This document shows, piece by piece, positions 7,797 through 14,165 of a stretch of DNA of 16,349 nucleotides. The notes beneath the pieces were generated by a model. It made no database searches, was not told where the DNA came from, and saw nothing but the letters and a program-made list of their open reading frames with translations. Made by a program: the position numbers and the translations under genes. The DNA lies in NCBI GenBank assembly GCA_964559135.1, contig CAZLGG010000090.1, positions 1-16,349 of the forward strand. The letters are read 5' to 3'. The DNA comes from DRQF01 sp964559135 (GTDB lineage: Bacteria > Planctomycetota > GCA-002687715 > DRQF01). Positions within the stretch are counted from its first letter, which is position 1; every line of letters starts with the position of its first letter.

Positions 7797-9133
7797 TCCA
7801 CCGGAAAGCCCTCCGGAAACAGCTTTGGGCCATGGCGATGCCGCTCATGGCCAGCAACCTCTCCCAGACGATGATCTCCATGGTGGACACCCTCATGGTG
7901 GGCCACTTACCGGAATCCGAACCGTTGGCGGCCATGGGGCTTTCTCGCGTCATCTTCCTGGTGGTGTTCCTGGTGATCAGCTCACCCTTCATGGGAATCC
8001 AGGCCCTCACGGCCCGCCGACTCGGAGAAGGCAAGCCCGACGCCGCGGGGCGCGTCTTTTTGAACGGGCTCGCCATGGCGGGCCTCATCGGCTTGGTGGC
8101 GGGGGGCCTGGGACTCCTCCTCGCCGAACCGGTCGTGTTCGCGCTCTCCGACGACACGAGGGTGGCGGGTCTCGCCGCTCGCTATCTCGTCATCCGCTGG
8201 GGCGGAGCCGTCGTCGTGACCCTGCTCTGGGCGTTCAAGGGGTTCCTGTACGGTCGTGGGGAAACCGGTTTTGACATGCGGGTGACCATCGTGGTCAACC
8301 TGCTCAACGTCGGACTGAACGTCGTGTTCATCTGGGGAGCCTTCGGCATTCCAGCCATGGGCATGCCGGGAGCGGCTCTGGCGAGCGTCCTCGCCACGAC
8401 GATCGGATTGACGCTCATGGCCCGACACGTCTTCAGCGCCCGGTATCGAAAGACCGCACTCCCCCGGGGCGGCTCCTTTTGGAGCGGCCGCGACGTGGCG
8501 GGGATCGTCCGGCTTTCCACTCCGAGGGCCGTGCAGGCGGTCGCGTTCGGCGCCTCGATCTTCTTCTTCGAGCGGGTCGAAGCCTCCACCGGGCCTGTCG
8601 GCCTCGCCGCCTCCACGGTGATCTGGAGCTTCTTCGGGGCGTCGGTCCTGGTCGCCATTGCGTTGGGCGCCTCCGCGGCCACCATGGCGGGGCATGCTCT
8701 GGGAGCGGGCAACCCACAACGGGCTGAGGCGGCCGCCGAGGAGGCCATCCGGCAGGGCGTGATGTTGACGACGGGAATCGCCGTCCTCGTCGTCCTCTTC
8801 CCCCGAGCGATCCTTTCCCTCTTCACCGACGACGTCGCGGTGATCGAGGCGGGCGCGGCCCCCCTCCGACTCGTGAGCACATTCATGTTTGTGGACTGCG
8901 TGGGGATCATTCTCGGTCGCGTTCTTTCGGCTGCGGGATGCGCCATCTACGTGATGCTGGCGGAGATCGTCGTCTCTTTCGGCTGCATGCTGCCCTTGGC
9001 TTGGCTCATGAGTCGTCTTTTCCCGGGCAACCTGCTCGCCATGTGGTCGGCCTGGGTCATCTACATCTGCTGCTGGCACGGCGCCATGATGGCCAAATTC
9101 GTCCGCGGCGGCTGGAAGCACATCCGCATCTGA
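7793..9133 (+). CDS. MATE-family efflux transporter
   Basis: 446 aa with about 12 membrane helices, in the usual MATE size range. The N-terminus reads LWAMAMPLMASNLSQTMISM then VDTLMVGHL, the characteristic first helix and VDT(L/M)(M/F)VG motif; mid-protein GRGETGFDMRVTIVVNLLNV and the half-repeat GASAATMAGHALGAGNPQRA also fit. MATE proteins export cationic drugs, dyes or lipid-linked compounds using Na+ or H+ gradients, and the substrate cannot be told from the sequence. The start is a GTG overlapping the moxR stop by 4 nt (GTGA), so translational coupling is likely. A short inverted repeat (GGATG-CCAG-CATCC, 9155-9168) follows the stop without a T-run, making it at best a weak terminator. 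Confidence 0.93.
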   Translation: MIHRKALRKQLWAMAMPLMASNLSQTMISMVDTLMVGHLPESEPLAAMGLSRVIFLVVFLVISSPFMGIQALTARRLGEGKPDAAGRVFLNGLAMAGLIGLVAGGLGLLLAEPVVFALSDDTRVAGLAARYLVIRWGGAVVVTLLWAFKGFLYGRGETGFDMRVTIVVNLLNVGLNVVFIWGAFGIPAMGMPGAALASVLATTIGLTLMARHVFSARYRKTALPRGGSFWSGRDVAGIVRLSTPRAVQAVAFGASIFFFERVEASTGPVGLAASTVIWSFFGASVLVAIALGASAATMAGHALGAGNPQRAEAAAEEAIRQGVMLTTGIAVLVVLFPRAILSLFTDDVAVIEAGAAPLRLVSTFMFVDCVGIILGRVLSAAGCAIYVMLAEIVVSFGCMLPLAWLMSRLFPGNLLAMWSAWVIYICCWHGAMMAKFVRGGWKHIRI

Positions 9134-9249
9134 CGCTCAATCCTCCGCCGCGATGGATGCCAGCATCCCTCTACCCCGGGCGATCCAGCGCTCGCGGCAG
9201 CCTTCCAAGATTCCTCGAGGCCGCACAGTTCACAAAACAACTTTTTCGC

Positions 9250-9278
9250 TTGACTCACAATGCAGCAATCCGCATAAT
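9250..9278 (+). promoter_or_regulatory. Sigma70-type promoter
   Basis: TTGACT at 9250-9255 and CATAAT at 9273-9278 are separated by exactly 17 bp, in a locally AT-rich stretch between two GC-rich genes. The expected start site near 9285 leaves a leader of ~30 bases before the ATG at 9317. It would drive the 186-aa gene and perhaps read on into the cluster from 10235. It is the clearest promoter in the window. Confidence 0.7.
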
Positions 9279-9316
9279 TTGGATTCTGTCAGGATATGGG
9301 ATTGAAGGGGGAAAGA

Positions 9317-9877
9317 ATGAGCGACTCTCCAAGGGAGGAAGACGGGCGCCGCAGACCCTCAGACCCTCAGACCCGCAGACCCTCAGACAACGGTGACAAG
9401 CTCGGAGAGAAGCGCCCAGAGGAACTCGACGCTATGCTCATCCAACTCATCTCTCGCGCGGAGGCGCTTCGGATGTCGAGAGATGCCCAACAGGAAGCCG
9501 CCTTGATCCTTCTCGAGTTGTGGGACGCCAACGGAACCCTTCCCGATGAAAGGAGACTCCACCAGGTGCTTGAAGCCGGAAGGGCCCGCACGCGGCGTAC
9601 CCGCGGTCGCCCCATTCGTCCGCCAAACGCCGTCGCTTCCTCGAACGAGAGCGAGCCCATGAGACTGGCGATGCTCCGAGAATTCAAGAGAGACATCGAG
9701 CGCGCGACACGCAATTGGGCCGTGGAGTACCGGCGTTTTCTCATCGATGTCGCGGTCGGAAATGAATCCTTCTTGGTCGCTGCCAAAAAGCACATCCCCT
9801 CGATCGTCAACCGCCACCAGGCGCGGCGCCTATGGCTGCGACTCGCAAGGACACTCCGTCGTGCACTTCACCATTGA
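9317..9877 (+). CDS. Hypothetical helical basic protein with repeat-containing N-terminus
   Basis: 186 aa. The start ATG at 9317 follows GAAGGGGGAAAGA, a good purine-rich ribosome site; an in-frame ATG at 9434 also has AGAGGA 10 bases upstream and would give 147 aa. The first 35 residues are hydrophilic and low-complexity (RRPSDPQTRRPSDN, from the tandem repeat). The rest is helical: MLIQLISRAEALRMSRDAQQ at 40-59, a basic linker (TRRTRGRPIRPP), and a C-terminal helical region ending in RLARTLRRALHH. No known motif is seen; the basic C-terminal part (NRHQARRLWLRLARTL) could be a DNA-binding helix, but I cannot assign it. It sits between the MATE gene and the low-GC cluster in the same orientation, so it may be a regulator of the cluster (inference only). 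Confidence 0.6.
   Translation: MSDSPREEDGRRRPSDPQTRRPSDNGDKLGEKRPEELDAMLIQLISRAEALRMSRDAQQEAALILLELWDANGTLPDERRLHQVLEAGRARTRRTRGRPIRPPNAVASSNESEPMRLAMLREFKRDIERATRNWAVEYRRFLIDVAVGNESFLVAAKKHIPSIVNRHQARRLWLRLARTLRRALHH
9352..9391 (+). repeat. 8-bp tandem repeat (CAGACCCT)n inside a coding start
   Basis: Four units in a row, CAGACCCT, CAGACCCT, CAGACCCG, CAGACCCT (9352-9383), then a partial fifth CAGAC. The unit length is not a multiple of three, so gain or loss of one unit would shift the reading frame begun at 9317. With the alternative start at 9434, the repeat would instead lie in the leader. Confidence 0.9.
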
Positions 9878-10111
9878 GCCGAGCCCTCGCGTCGGCGTCG
9901 CGGGACGGACATCTTCCTGCACACCTATCTCACTGCTCACAGAATGACGTCAATCACTCGGCGGTTGAGGCATGAGACCCGGAGGATCCAGTTTTTTTTG
10001 TACCGCGTCGACATCCCGATGTCCGGAAAGTGTGGAGGCCGCGCTCAGGCCCACATCGGCATGTCCCCCCTGTGCCAGGGTCGTTGACGCGTCGGTTACG
10101 AGCCGAAGGGA

Positions 10112-10140
10112 CCTGGGGAAGAGCGCAGCTCTTCCCTGGG
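10112..10140 (+). repeat. Strong 13-bp hairpin with GCA loop
   Basis: GGGAAGAGC pairs perfectly with GCTCTTCCC around the triloop GCA (9 bp). CCTG and TGGG extend the stem by two G-T wobbles and two G-C pairs. No T-run follows. It is the first of three consecutive hairpins and may be part of a dispersed palindromic repeat or a folded leader RNA. Confidence 0.85.
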
Positions 10141-10148
10141 CTCGGCCC

Positions 10149-10165
10149 GCCCGCCGAAGGCGGGC
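10149..10165 (+). repeat. GC-rich hairpin with GAA triloop
   Basis: GCCCGCC-GAA-GGCGGGC, a perfect 7-bp stem, starts 8 bases after the previous hairpin. The 'cccgccgaaggcggg' core is a common type of dispersed palindromic repeat in high-GC bacteria, as I recall. No T-run follows. Confidence 0.85.
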
Positions 10166-10176
10166 CCCACGACTTA

Positions 10177-10191
10177 CGGGCGTTATGCCCG
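10177..10191 (+). repeat. Third short hairpin of the array
   Basis: CGGGC-GTTAT-GCCCG, a 5-bp perfect stem with a 5-base loop, 11 bases after the GAA hairpin. Weak alone, but notable as the third consecutive stem in 80 bp. Confidence 0.6.
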
Positions 10192-10212
10192 GCCCAGTAT
10201 GACTTCGAAGGA

Positions 10213-10226
10213 ACAATGACCATTGT
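10213..10226 (+). promoter_or_regulatory. 14-bp palindrome next to the ribosome site (operator or RNA hairpin)
   Basis: ACAATG-AC-CATTGT, perfect arms of 6 bp with a 2-bp spacer. It ends within the GTGGAG that serves as ribosome site for the ATG at 10235. The placement fits a protein-binding operator or a translational control hairpin; which one cannot be told here. Confidence 0.45.
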
Positions 10227-10234
10227 GGAGTGCG

Positions 10235-10690
10235 ATGATGATCCTTAATAAACAGAAACTCGGTCAGGCAACTGTTTTACTCTCCGGGGTTTTGCTCCTC
10301 CGCGCAGCTTTGGCCAAGGATCGAGAGATGCGAGAACTCGCTAGCCTAGGATGTACTTCGACCACGATAACCGTTGATATGATCAACGGATTCGTCTCTT
10401 CTTCGGATTGCAGCGGTTCATGCACCGACGGGACTTGCGTCTTGGCGGCGCTCGTCAGTTTTCCCGGGGTCTTCGACACCACATATAGTTGTTCGTGTCA
10501 GGCACATGATGGCACTCCAACATCCTCGATCCATGTGCCATGCCACCAAGAAGTCACCGTGACTGCGCCCCCAGGCATTGGAACACCCGTCGATCACCAG
10601 TGTATAACACTAAACTGCACCGGAGCCTGCGAGGAATCTCAGGAGGGCTCCAATCTCACAAAACTGACCTTCCACTGTATTTGCCCTTGA
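10235..10690 (+). CDS. Secreted 12-cysteine protein, unknown family
   Basis: 151 aa from the ATG at 10235 (ribosome site GGAG at 10227-10230, 4 bases upstream; a second ATG follows directly). The signal peptide is clear: basic NKQK, a hydrophobic core ATVLLSGVLLL, and cleavage expected after ALA at about residue 27. The mature ~124 residues hold twelve cysteines (40, 59, 63, 68, 86, 88, 103, 123, 128, 132, 148, 150), an even number that would allow six disulfides, and are rich in Ser/Thr with no Trp. CxC pairs occur at 86/88 and at the C-terminus (CIC). I recognise no family. It is the first gene of the tight plus-strand cluster and ends 13 bp before the next gene. Export to the periplasm or outside is well supported; the function is unknown. 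Confidence 0.8.
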   Translation: MMILNKQKLGQATVLLSGVLLLRAALAKDREMRELASLGCTSTTITVDMINGFVSSSDCSGSCTDGTCVLAALVSFPGVFDTTYSCSCQAHDGTPTSSIHVPCHQEVTVTAPPGIGTPVDHQCITLNCTGACEESQEGSNLTKLTFHCICP

Positions 10691-10703
10691 ACAGCGTATT
10701 GGA

Positions 10704-11624
10704 ATGAACGTGAGACATACTGATCGTGCCATGGCGCACGGGGCGAGCAATCAACCGCAACTGTCACCTGCTCGCTTCCTTGCTTTCGCCGTAGTCGCTG
10801 CCCTTGGCCTGACTCTCGGCATTTCCCTCCAGGGTTTTAGAAGCCCCCAGCACGCCATCTCCCCATCGCCAGCTATCAGTTCAACTCCAAGTACTACCAG
10901 GGATCGGGGAGTTAACACCGCGGATACTTGGGGACGAACGAGTCCTCAAGAAGACGTCTCGCCCCTTGGCGAGGACCCTGCAGCGGTGCTGCAAGTCCCG
11001 AAGGAATCGGACCTGAGTAACTTTGCCCCTCCAGGTTCTGAGATCATTACGGGTGAATCCGGTGCGGTTATCACCCATTACAGCTACTTCTTCAAGCAAT
11101 CGAAGCTTCAGCGCGCCAAGAAATACGGCGGCGATGGCGCCGAATCAGTGAAGATGTGGCGAACCGAGGAAGAGCGAAAGCGCCTCCGACACATCTACCG
11201 CCTGATTGATGAAGTTGGCCCTAATCCCCTGGACGGTCGAGAATTCCAAATTGTGGCGGAGTTGGGAGGTGACGGGTTCAATGTCTTTGGGCGTAGCTTC
11301 CGCTGCCCGGCATCCCCGACATTCTCACTGGAGTTCTATAGAGAATACCTCGGTGCAAGACCGTTGTCCAAGGAGAACGAGAACCTGCTATTAGTACACC
11401 TTCGCCGATTCCAGTACGAAGAGAGGAAGCTCATCTCACGTATCGTGAAGAGAATAGACACTGTCGCACAAATGAATCCGCCTCACGATGAAATTGCGGC
11501 CTTTGCATGCGTCAATGGCAGAATCTTCTGGGTCCCAAGGCAAACGATTGATGCCTTAGGTCTGCCTTCCATCAATGACCTCTTCAAACAAGCAGTGAAC
11601 GATTTGAATGACCTACTACATTAG
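10704..11624 (+). CDS. Membrane-anchored protein of unknown family (A)
   Basis: 306 aa, with one N-terminal membrane helix (about 24-43, FLAFAVVAALGLTLGISL) after a short polar tail. A Ser/Pro/Thr-rich, probably disordered linker follows (about 45-105), then a folded helical domain of ~190 residues with KYGGDGAESVKMWRTEEERK, VAELGGDGFNVFGRSF and a C-terminal IFWVPRQTIDALGLPSINDL stretch. No catalytic motif or known domain is recognised. The layout implies a domain held on the outer face of the inner membrane. The start at 10704 lacks a strong ribosome site; the ATG at 10731 is an alternative. The 3' end overlaps, or abuts by one base, the next gene of similar layout, which suggests translational coupling. 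Confidence 0.75.
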   Translation: MNVRHTDRAMAHGASNQPQLSPARFLAFAVVAALGLTLGISLQGFRSPQHAISPSPAISSTPSTTRDRGVNTADTWGRTSPQEDVSPLGEDPAAVLQVPKESDLSNFAPPGSEIITGESGAVITHYSYFFKQSKLQRAKKYGGDGAESVKMWRTEEERKRLRHIYRLIDEVGPNPLDGREFQIVAELGGDGFNVFGRSFRCPASPTFSLEFYREYLGARPLSKENENLLLVHLRRFQYEERKLISRIVKRIDTVAQMNPPHDEIAAFACVNGRIFWVPRQTIDALGLPSINDLFKQAVNDLNDLLH

Positions 11625-12489
11625 AATGGCGATGGCATTTATCCTCTCGTTCGCCACGGGATACCTGCTCCCGTTCGACCTGAAGGAACAGCGAGTCGGA
11701 AAAGGCATACGTCCGTACAAAGTCGGAGCACAGAGGCAACCGGTGCGGCCCCGTGTCCGGGGCCGCAGTGTTGCCGGAAGCTCACGTCCCGCTAATAACC
11801 GTGCGAAACCAGAGCCGCCAGAGGTTCACCAAACGCTGTCGATGCCAAAGACTAATCCGCTTATGGATGAACTGGCTTCTTGGGGGCGGAGTGATCTCTA
11901 CTGGCGGGTCGCAGGGGCGCTTCCGGAACGTCCACTGGGATATGGAACCTGGGAATTTGGAAAGATTAGTAAGGATCTGAAGTTTCCATACGGCGAAGCG
12001 CTGTTGAGTGTGTCGAATCGATTGGATCAATTGAACAGAACATATCCAATCGCCGGGCCCGAGATACCCTTCGACTACTTGGCATTCGCGGAGAGCCCTT
12101 CTCGGCTGGACGGATTTGCGGGCAGACCACAAAGTGGGCGAATTTTACCCAGTCATGGCCAACTCATTCGTGGGTTGCGTGAGGCCATGGGTAAACGCTT
12201 TGTTACCGGTAATGAGTATGAAGCGACGTTCAAAGCCAAGGCGGACGAAATTTTGCGAGCAGTCTTTCGAAGGCGGCACGCATTGGGAGGTCTCTTGACG
12301 CAGGGTGGGAATAGATTGGAGTTAGAACGCGTGAGTGCCGTTTTGCTTCGTTTCGATCGCGAACGAGGGCGAAAAGTTGTCTACATAATCAGCCATGGAG
12401 AAGACTCCCGACTTGAGCAACTTCTCGACGAACTACGTGATCGTCGCCGCTCTCTCAGATCGACCATCAAAGCTATTTTGGAGCAATGA
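11608..12489 (+). CDS. Membrane-anchored protein of unknown family (B)
   Basis: 293 aa from 11608; starting at the ATG at 11626 (one base after the upstream stop, TAG-A-ATG) gives 287 aa, and neither has a clear ribosome site, so coupling to the upstream gene is likely. An N-terminal hydrophobic helix (MAMAFILSFATGYLL) is followed by a basic, Pro/Arg-rich linker (about 30-75) and a helical domain of ~210 residues ending in DELRDRRRSLRSTIKAILEQ. The architecture matches protein A upstream: short tail, one helix, flexible linker, helical domain of similar size. Both end with a beta-like segment (IFWVP in A, KVVYIISHG in B) followed by helices, so they may be diverged paralogs or partners. No known motif is seen. 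Confidence 0.75.
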   Translation: MTYYIRMAMAFILSFATGYLLPFDLKEQRVGKGIRPYKVGAQRQPVRPRVRGRSVAGSSRPANNRAKPEPPEVHQTLSMPKTNPLMDELASWGRSDLYWRVAGALPERPLGYGTWEFGKISKDLKFPYGEALLSVSNRLDQLNRTYPIAGPEIPFDYLAFAESPSRLDGFAGRPQSGRILPSHGQLIRGLREAMGKRFVTGNEYEATFKAKADEILRAVFRRRHALGGLLTQGGNRLELERVSAVLLRFDRERGRKVVYIISHGEDSRLEQLLDELRDRRRSLRSTIKAILEQ

Positions 12490-12490
12490 G

Positions 12491-12952
12491 ATGAGTATCG
12501 TACTCCTTCGAGCCGTCGGCTGCGGCAGCCTCTGGTTTCTATCCATCTCCAAAATGAGCTATCTATGGAATGGTGGCCTTGGAATCGCAGTTCGAGTTGG
12601 CATCGGCTACTACGCACTTCTCGTCTCTGTCACGTCCCTTGAGTTTATTCTCGGCGCCCTGTTTTTGAGACGACCACGGGGAGGACGTGTTGGGGAGGCA
12701 GTGGTCGTTCTTGGGCTAGGCATGTCGGCAGTGACGATCATAGAGCATGGTAGCCGCCAATCGGGATGTGGTTGCCTGGGCAGGATTCATTTGGACTATT
12801 CTTCCCGACTGGCGATGGCCGCATGGGTGCTTCTCCTGGGCGGTCTTCGCGTCGCTATCAGTAGTAAAAGTAAGAATCCAACACAACCTATCGGAGATAG
12901 AGCAATGATGAAGAGTCTCTGGATTGTCGGATTAGTGCTGGGGATTGCGTAA
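12491..12952 (+). CDS. MauE/DoxX-like four-helix membrane protein
   Basis: 153 aa. The start ATG at 12491 lies one base after the upstream stop, with GGAG at 12480-12483. Four hydrophobic helices are visible at about 3-20, 32-58, 68-84 and 107-124. Family hallmarks are the Ser-Leu-Glu of helix 2 (SLEFILGALFL) and the CGCLG motif (93-97) between helices 3 and 4, equivalent to the CGCFG of MauE-like proteins. MauE acts with MauD in maturation of the disulfide-rich small subunit of methylamine dehydrogenase, so a thiol-redox or folding role is inferred here. Oddly, the last 15 residues (MMKSLWIVGLVLGIA) are also the start of the next gene, read in the same frame and ended by the same TAA. The family call is good but made by eye. 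Confidence 0.7.
   Translation: MSIVLLRAVGCGSLWFLSISKMSYLWNGGLGIAVRVGIGYYALLVSVTSLEFILGALFLRRPRGGRVGEAVVVLGLGMSAVTIIEHGSRQSGCGCLGRIHLDYSSRLAMAAWVLLLGGLRVAISSKSKNPTQPIGDRAMMKSLWIVGLVLGIA
12893..12896 (+). promoter_or_regulatory. Ribosome binding site for the interrupted gene
   Basis: GGAG lies 8 bases before the double ATG at 12905, inside the MauE-like coding frame. It argues that translation starts afresh here on a signal peptide, rather than that these residues are only the tail of the membrane protein. Confidence 0.55.
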
Positions 12953-13579
12953 TGGGAACCCGCCGACGTAATCGGGCAAGCAGTTGGGCAGTATCCCTGT
13001 ACCTGCGCCTTCCTACTTGGGTTTCCAACCGGAGTAGACGCATCGGGCAACCCGACATATTCTCCGGGCACACCGCGGTGGCATAATGAGCGGGGTCGAT
13101 CGTGGACATGGTCGCTGAGTAAGCCCAACGGTATGAATATTGTTCCTGAGGTAAATGATTGGAGATCGATCGGCCTGGAGCATCGCTTCCAATCTGGGAT
13201 CTCAACCGCGGTAACGCCTTTCACTTGGTGGAATAGATTCGTTTTTGGTTTCGAGCCGTCGGTAGCGAATGCACTCTATCAGAGCGGGTGCAGGTTCAAG
13301 TTCCGGATTTCTGTGAAGGACGCCCAAGGTAATGTTGTGTTGCAACGTACAAACCGGGATCCTGTGGGAACACGGCGTGGTGCCGGAGGGTACGGTCCAT
13401 ATCAATTTCCCTTGATTGGCATTGGAATTGGAAATTTACAGGGTGATTTTCCGGATGGAACGCCCGCACCTGGAGCGATTCACGGATCGCTTTGTGTTGA
13501 GGTAATGATCCAGCAGCCGGGTTCTTCGGCGTATCAATTGTGTAATGGGATAAATAGTATTAGTTTTGGATGGCGATAA
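12905..13579 (+). pseudogene. Secreted protein gene interrupted by an in-frame stop after the signal peptide
   Basis: From the ATG at 12905 the frame reads a signal-peptide-like MMKSLWIVGLVLGIA, hits TAA at 12950-12952, then stays open to 13579 (209 codons). The first in-frame ATG after the stop is at 13133 and has no clear ribosome site, so the 60 codons in between (including QYPCTCAFLLGFPTG) would not be made from it. The downstream part is Gly/Pro-rich, probably beta-rich, with five cysteines (PCTC, GCRF, SLCVE, QLCNG). I recognise no family. It could be a nonsense mutation, a sequencing error, or a two-part gene whose true start I cannot see. Removing the stop would also fuse it in frame to the MauE-like gene. 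Readthrough is unlikely, since TAA is the tightest stop. Confidence 0.6.
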
Positions 13580-13598
13580 GTCGAAGGGTGACGAATAC

Positions 13599-14165
13599 AT
13601 GCGAAGTGCTACATTGAGCATTGGTTTTTGTGTTTTGATTGTTTTTTTGATGTGTCCAGTGGGGGATGTCCATGAGATGGGAGCGCCGACATCTACCGGT
13701 CTTGTGCCCTACGAGCTCGAGAACAAGAACCTCTATTTTAAGGAAGCCCAGTATTTAGACGGTTCGAACTGGTCCGCCGCGAACGCCGTTCCCAGCGGCG
13801 AGGTCCGTATCGAGACTGAGTTTTACTTCGCGGCAGGGACGTCAAAGGTGATGATCGTCGAATATATTGACGGGGAGGAATTGTTGTCGACGACAGCGAA
13901 ATACACCATGACGAATAGTGATGTCGTAATCTACAATGCAGACGGCACTGAATTCTTCCATGGGACGTGGATGCTGGTGCCGGGCACCTCGAAAACCTAT
14001 GAATTGACACGGGTAGGCAGCCCTCCGTCTAGTGTCCCGGATCCCGGTGAGGTGCATCCGTATGAGTTTTTGGACGCAAACGGCGCTGTCGTGGAAACTC
14101 ACGCAGTTCCTTCACAGACGCTGTTTCCAGTGATGAGTTTTAGGTTGGAGGCTCTGGCAGAATGA
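13599..14165 (+). CDS. Secreted beta-rich protein of unknown family
   Basis: 188 aa. The ATG at 13599 is preferred because GAAGGGTGA precedes it; an in-frame ATG at 13566 would overlap the upstream frame and add a hydrophilic stretch before the signal. The signal peptide is SIGFCVLIVFLMCPVG, and FLMC is only a poor lipobox. The mature part has alternating hydrophobic strands (EVRIETEFYFAAG, SKVMIVEYIDGE, SDVVIYNADGTEFFHGTWML), consistent with a small beta-sandwich. No catalytic motif or known domain was recognised. Its stop overlaps the next start (ATGA, 14162-14165), so the two are translationally coupled. Codons use more A/T at third positions than the genes left of 9133. Confidence 0.75.
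   Translation: MRSATLSIGFCVLIVFLMCPVGDVHEMGAPTSTGLVPYELENKNLYFKEAQYLDGSNWSAANAVPSGEVRIETEFYFAAGTSKVMIVEYIDGEELLSTTAKYTMTNSDVVIYNADGTEFFHGTWMLVPGTSKTYELTRVGSPPSSVPDPGEVHPYEFLDANGAVVETHAVPSQTLFPVMSFRLEALAE

Larger units (their letters stand above)
9878..10234 (+). other. Structured 357-bp intergenic region
   Basis: No convincing gene lies here on either strand. It holds a weak inverted repeat just after the preceding stop (about 9884-9904), an 8-T run (9992-9999) with no good stem before it, a short perfect inverted repeat GACATC-CC-GATGTC (10010-10023), three close hairpins (10112-10191) and a palindrome (10213-10226). No good sigma70 promoter was found. It separates the GC-rich chromosome from the lower-GC cluster. 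Confidence 0.7.

Noticed and set aside
7982..9121. Minus-strand open frame (379 codons) opposite the MATE gene
   Set aside because: It is charged and His/Arg/Asp-rich with no domain, the normal look of an antisense frame to a hydrophobic transporter.
9992..9999. Intrinsic terminator at the 8-T run
   Set aside because: No stable stem lies directly upstream of the T-run on the plus strand.
10084..10112. Promoter from TTGACG ahead of the cluster
   Set aside because: No -10 hexamer is found at 16-18 bp spacing; the region is GC-rich and hairpin-forming.
12950..12952. Programmed stop-codon recoding (selenocysteine or readthrough) in the interrupted gene
   Set aside because: The stop is TAA, which is not used for selenocysteine or pyrrolysine, and no recoding structure was seen.
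12952..13086. 44-codon frame starting in the TAATG overlap after the MauE-like gene
   Set aside because: It is very Arg-rich, has no ribosome site of its own and no signal; the other frame is open much longer and looks protein-like.
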